NCBI GenBank assembly: GCA_017400135.1
Contig: JAFPVJ010000009.1
Coordinates: 1 to 64,000, forward strand
Direction of reading: 5' to 3'
DNA: 64,000 bases
Source of the DNA: Bacteroidales bacterium
GTDB taxonomy: Bacteria > Bacteroidota > Bacteroidia > Bacteroidales > UBA932
A program made the position numbers and the translations under genes. The notes under the pieces are model-generated. The model was not told the DNA's origin, did no database searches, and saw only the letters and a list, made by a program, of their open reading frames with translations. Below are positions 60,930 through 64,000 of this stretch, one piece after another (the stretch's first letter is position 1; the number at the start of each line of letters is the position of its first letter).

Positions 60930-62075
60930 ATGCTTGAGAACCCCTTCATCTTGGAACCTTTTAAATCCAAGGCCTATTTCTGCGACAGAGAGAAAGAAAC
61001 GGAGGAAATCATCCGCAATATTACAAATGGGCGGAATACGACGCTTATCTCTCCCCGAAGACTGGGAAAAACCGGCCTCATTTTTCGGGTGTTTGATGAG
61101 ATGAAAGAAAGAAAACTGCCCTATGAAACCATCTATTGCGACATTAGCGATACCCTTTCCATCGAAGCGTTCATTAAGGTGATTTCCGAAGCAGTCGTCG
61201 GCAGACTCGGAAAACAGCAGAAGATTACAGCTTTTTTCAAGACACTGAAGAGCGTCCGTCCTTTGCTTGGCATCGACCCGCTGACCGGTTCTCCTCAAGT
61301 GTCGTTTACTTTTGCGGATGATAACCAAAAGCAAAGTACCCTTAAAGAGGTCTTGGGCTACCTTGAGAGTTATCCGCAGATGGTCGTGCTGGCCATCGAC
61401 GAGTTCCAGCAAATCCGGGAATACGGAGATGTAAATATGGAAGCGATTCTGCGGAAGCATATCCAGCACCTGCATAATGTCCGTTTTATTTTTTGCGGAA
61501 GCAAGAAACATACGATGACCGATATGTTTACCAACGCCAAGAAACCGTTCTACGAAAGTACTGCCTTTTTATATCTTTCAAAGTTGCCTATACCGGTTTA
61601 TTCGGCTTTCATCAAGGAGAAATTCGCATTGGCAGGGAAAACCATCGACGATGATTCCATCGGCTTTATCATTGAATGGACCAAAGATCATACTTATTAT
61701 ACGCAACGCTTGTGTAATGAGGTCTTTTCCTTATCCGGGGAAGCCATTGGCCGGAAAGATATCGTGACGGCCATCCAAACGATTCTGGACTCTGAGAGAG
61801 ATCGCTTTCAGGAAATCCGCCGGCTGGTTACCCGCTCCCAATGGAAGATGTTGGCGGCCATTGCCATGGAAGACAGCGTCTCGCAGATTACCTCCGCCGC
61901 TTTCCTTTCCAAGTACAAGATCTCTTCCGGGCCAACAGCGTTAAGAAACATCAAGGCCCTGATAGACAAGGAACTGGTATTGGCGACAACTATTGAAAAC
62001 GGAACCGGGTACTCAGTCTATAATGTCTTCTTGTCCCGTTTTCTTGCGAATAACATTCAACACTTGCGGCCATGA
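60930..62075 (+). CDS. Archaeal-type AAA ATPase (ATPase_2 family)
   Basis: Protein of 381 residues. Walker A is SPRRLGKTGLI (~40) and Walker B is VVLAIDEFQQI (~160), with a sensor-like RFIFCGSKKHTMTDMF. The C-terminal part (ILDSERDRFQEIRRLVTRSQWKMLAAIA...SGPTALRNIKALIDKELVL) is a winged-helix region. This fits the STAND-like ATPase_2 (PF01637) group common in Bacteroidetes accessory regions; some members have been proposed to act in DNA binding or defence, without firm proof. It overlaps the next gene by 4 bases (ATGA). Confidence 0.85.
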   Translation: MLENPFILEPFKSKAYFCDREKETEEIIRNITNGRNTTLISPRRLGKTGLIFRVFDEMKERKLPYETIYCDISDTLSIEAFIKVISEAVVGRLGKQQKITAFFKTLKSVRPLLGIDPLTGSPQVSFTFADDNQKQSTLKEVLGYLESYPQMVVLAIDEFQQIREYGDVNMEAILRKHIQHLHNVRFIFCGSKKHTMTDMFTNAKKPFYESTAFLYLSKLPIPVYSAFIKEKFALAGKTIDDDSIGFIIEWTKDHTYYTQRLCNEVFSLSGEAIGRKDIVTAIQTILDSERDRFQEIRRLVTRSQWKMLAAIAMEDSVSQITSAAFLSKYKISSGPTALRNIKALIDKELVLATTIENGTGYSVYNVFLSRFLANNIQHLRP

Positions 62076-62603
62076 GTTATAAGTCTCTATTGTCTTCTGT
62101 GTGTCTTATAATCCTCTTTGTGGCATGCAGTGTGCGTGAATCCTGGCCGCCTAAGACAACAGGACCCAATCTTCCTGTCCGTTATTGTGATATCAATAAG
62201 GAAGACAAGGACAAAACGATTATCGGTTATGCCTTGGTGGATACCTCAGCCGTGAATTGGTTGGTATCAATCTGTTCAAGAACACGCCTATCACAAAGAT
62301 GGTCACTTGTTTGAAGAGGGCGGTCTGAGAAACTTCGCGCGACAATATGTTTTTATGAAAAGCCCTGAGGGAAAGAAGTTCGTTTATGTGAACTTTGTCC
62401 TTCTACGTTGGTCCGACCTGGAAGATAAGGAGGCCCCTTTTTATGATCCGAATGACATGGACACTCCTCCGCCACCGCCACCAACCCGCTTTGCACTCAG
62501 CCGTTATTGGCTTCGTGTTGATGATGGCGGGGATGGTTTTTGGCGCGCTATGCTGGACCTGGAAGATGGGATAGTAGAGAGGTTATTTATCAATGGACCG
62601 TAA
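62072..62603 (+). pseudogene. Frameshifted small lipoprotein gene
   Basis: The first frame (62072-62314) gives a signal peptide with lipobox LFVAC and a proline-rich start. The second frame (+1) runs to 62603 and reads sensibly backwards to about 62258 (WYQSVQEHAYHKDGHLFEEGG), whereas the first frame ends in unlikely text. The simplest reading is one ~175-residue lipoprotein gene broken by a one-base insertion or deletion near 62250-62265. A sequencing error is possible. The C-terminal part contains a run of prolines (DTPPPPPPTRFALSRYWLRVDDGG). Function unknown; coupled to the ATPase gene. Confidence 0.65.
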
Positions 62604-62637
62604 TCCTGTTTGGCGTAAAAAACATCATTACCTAAAA

Positions 62638-62750
62638 AGCAGAAGAAGGCAACTCACTTTTGAGTCACCTTCTTCTGCTTCGTAGAACAGCACTTGAGAT
62701 TATCGAACCGCTTCATCGCTGACTTCAAGAGAATAGTGGCATTCATCAAA
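62638..62750 (+). repeat. Cassette-boundary element R4
   Basis: Long hairpin AGCAGAAGAAGG / CCTTCTTCTGCT with inner ACTCA/TGAGT (62638-62679), followed by GTAGAACAGCACTTGAGATT, ATCGAACCG and GCTGACTTCAAGAGAATAGT. Same orientation as R1-R3 and similar to R1 along its length. The rest of the gap to 62800 shows nothing else I can name. Confidence 0.6.
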
Positions 62751-63028
62751 TGGTGCCGCTACAGGCATATTATAGTGCCAGAACTCGCACCAGATAAACG
62801 ATGAAGGGGATAGCTGAAGATGGGGTAGTCATCACCGCTCCCAATCTCCCTCCGTCCAAACAGTTGCGTTCTACCGGTCCTCATTCTATCCGGGTCCTTT
62901 CCAGTAAGTATAGCAGGGCTTTACAACTGTTAGACGAAGGGGTTGGAAAGAGTAATCCGGGAAATCACAAGCATCCCTTTACTTTTCCTTCCAATCCTAC
63001 TAATTATAAAGAGAAATACATTGCAATT

Positions 63029-63232
63029 ATGGAATACAAGAGACAGTACAGAGACCTCCCAGACGAGGTAAGAAAAAAAATCAGCGCCTCAACGAAGGGC
63101 AAAGCGAAAACGTATAGTCATAAAGAACATATCCGTCAGGGCATGCTGAAGTACTGGTCCGGCGTTTCGTACAAGGACCAGAGCCACGAGAATAATGAAG
63201 TCGAACCTCTAAACACCGATGGCGGTATGTAA
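63029..63232 (+). CDS. Small basic NUMOD3-like protein
   Basis: Preferred start 63029 (MEYKRQYRDLPDEVRKK) gives 67 residues; an upstream ATG at 62801 would add 76 residues of low-complexity appearance. The stretch KKISASTKGKAKTYSHKEHI resembles NUMOD3 motifs, short DNA-binding helices found with homing nucleases and in mobile-element proteins. It overlaps the next gene by 14 bases, so the two are coupled. Confidence 0.55.
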   Translation: MEYKRQYRDLPDEVRKKISASTKGKAKTYSHKEHIRQGMLKYWSGVSYKDQSHENNEVEPLNTDGGM

Positions 63233-64000
63233 TCTCGGGACCACCATCATCGACAATCTTGTCATCTGTTTTCTGGCCGCACCGGCACTTCTGGCAGAAC
63301 TCCGGGAATTATATGCTATCAACTATGGTGACTTCCGCCTTTCCCGTGTAGAAGGGCGCTTCCATAGGCATTACTTCAACATAACGACACCCCGAGCCCA
63401 GAAACTCGGCAACTTGTACTTCGACCGCTTCGCCAGTGACGGGAACGAACTCTACCTCTGGATGAAGGTGGAGAATGCCGCCCTATACGACCGAGACCTC
63501 CTCAATGCAGTTAAACTGATTCCAGACCGACTTGGACTACGGTACTATGGCATTTCATCGCTGGACCTTGCCCGGGATTTCGGTTATGATATCGCCTCAC
63601 GAATTCGTAAGATGATGCGCCGGGAGGATATAGCGGTCATCATCAACGGGAAGGAGGTGAAGGACCGGACTGCGATGCTGAAAGGCGTATATCGAACCTG
63701 CGGAATGTCGCTGGCAAAGGATGGGACAAAAGGGCTGACCATCAAGCAGGCGAAGGCGGCAAAGAACAAGCATATGGGAATAACGCTGGACTGCTACGAT
63801 AAGGCAGAGGAAATAGAGAACGCCTCCGGGAAGCAGTATATCAGCGATTTCTACGGGAACAGGAAGCGACTCCGCCGGCTCGAGGTACGGATGAACTGCG
63901 AGCAGATAAAACGGGCATGCTCAAAGACGGGAGTACCCTATGACCTCAACCTGCTCGAGACCCCGGAATCACTGGATGCCCTATACATCTACACGCTCCA
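63219..64000 (+). CDS. Replication-initiator-like protein, truncated by the window end
   Basis: The frame opens with ATG at 63219 and stays open to the window end (260 codons). The N-terminal part has IDNLVICFLAAPALLAEL and SRVEGRFHRHYFNI; later ITLDCYDKAEEIE, KQYISDFYGNRKRLRRLEVRMNCEQIKRA follow the style of replication initiators of small rolling-circle plasmids and filamentous phages, where a D-x-Y-D/K and LE-R-E-x patterns recur. The family assignment is from recalled resemblance only. With the small NUMOD3-like gene it suggests the left end of an integrated ssDNA phage-like or mobilisable element. Confidence 0.55.
   Translation, partial: MAVCNLGTTIIDNLVICFLAAPALLAELRELYAINYGDFRLSRVEGRFHRHYFNITTPRAQKLGNLYFDRFASDGNELYLWMKVENAALYDRDLLNAVKLIPDRLGLRYYGISSLDLARDFGYDIASRIRKMMRREDIAVIINGKEVKDRTAMLKGVYRTCGMSLAKDGTKGLTIKQAKAAKNKHMGITLDCYDKAEEIENASGKQYISDFYGNRKRLRRLEVRMNCEQIKRACSKTGVPYDLNLLETPESLDALYIYTL

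Noticed and set aside
58464..62750. Elements R1-R4 as integron attC sites
   Set aside because: The GTTRRRY and RYYYAAC core boxes of attC were looked for and are not present at consistent positions, and no integrase is in view.

Overview
The window looks like a chromosomal segment of a gut-type Bacteroidales bacterium. Four things support this: paired SusC/SusD outer-membrane systems, three GH92 alpha-mannosidases, many lipoproteins, and repeated Bacteroidetes-type promoters (TTTG, about 19 bases, then TAnnTTTG). From about 1.85 to 58.2 kb the DNA is GC-rich with tightly packed genes. The first 1.85 kb and the last 5.5 kb are visibly more AT-rich and hold poorly conserved or mobile-looking genes. 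The genus cannot be fixed from sequence reading alone; a GC-rich relative of Alistipes/Cryptobacteroides is plausible.

Layout. 0-1.85 kb: two accessory genes and two imperfect copies of a ~150-bp element, each ending in its own terminator hairpin. 1.85-8.0 kb: a + strand operon with a flavodoxin-like lipoprotein, HypB, a large Fe-S/FAD oxidoreductase, HypA and two membrane proteins, with no hydrogenase in view. 8.0-24.9 kb: housekeeping and envelope genes, namely a lipoprotein related to glutamate racemase, an OmpA-like protein, a porin, a sodium/solute symporter, a PCMD protein, formimidoyltransferase, a coiled-coil protein, an ECF sigma factor with a membrane/beta-barrel partner, a serpin, a PL1 pectate lyase, and a four-gene minus-strand operon (E2-like acyltransferase, AMP ligase, GtrA, Omp85-like barrel).

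24.9-55.8 kb is a large glycan utilisation region. A first block encodes a PfkB sugar kinase, a lyxose/mannose isomerase, a mannitol-1-phosphate dehydrogenase-like enzyme and two GH92 enzymes. Two SusC/SusD systems with surface lipoproteins follow, then a GxGYxYP protein, two convergent paralogues of an unrecognised helical-barrel family, a third GH92 and a LacI-type regulator. Together these suggest capture of mannose-containing glycans at the cell surface, release of mannose by GH92 enzymes, isomerisation to fructose, phosphorylation, and entry into glycolysis. A 13-base motif shared in inverted orientation by the two main leader regions suggests co-regulation.

55.9-58.2 kb holds a PPC/DUF296 protein, an esterase fused to a propeller-like domain and a GlsB-type membrane protein. 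From 58.4 kb onward, four similar elements, each with its own hairpin and all in the same orientation, separate small AT-rich gene cassettes. These carry a secreted protein, a P-loop kinase with a Vat-like acetyltransferase, an ATPase with a frameshifted lipoprotein, and finally a small NUMOD3-like protein overlapping a replication-initiator-like gene that runs off the window. No rRNA, tRNA or CRISPR array was recognised.
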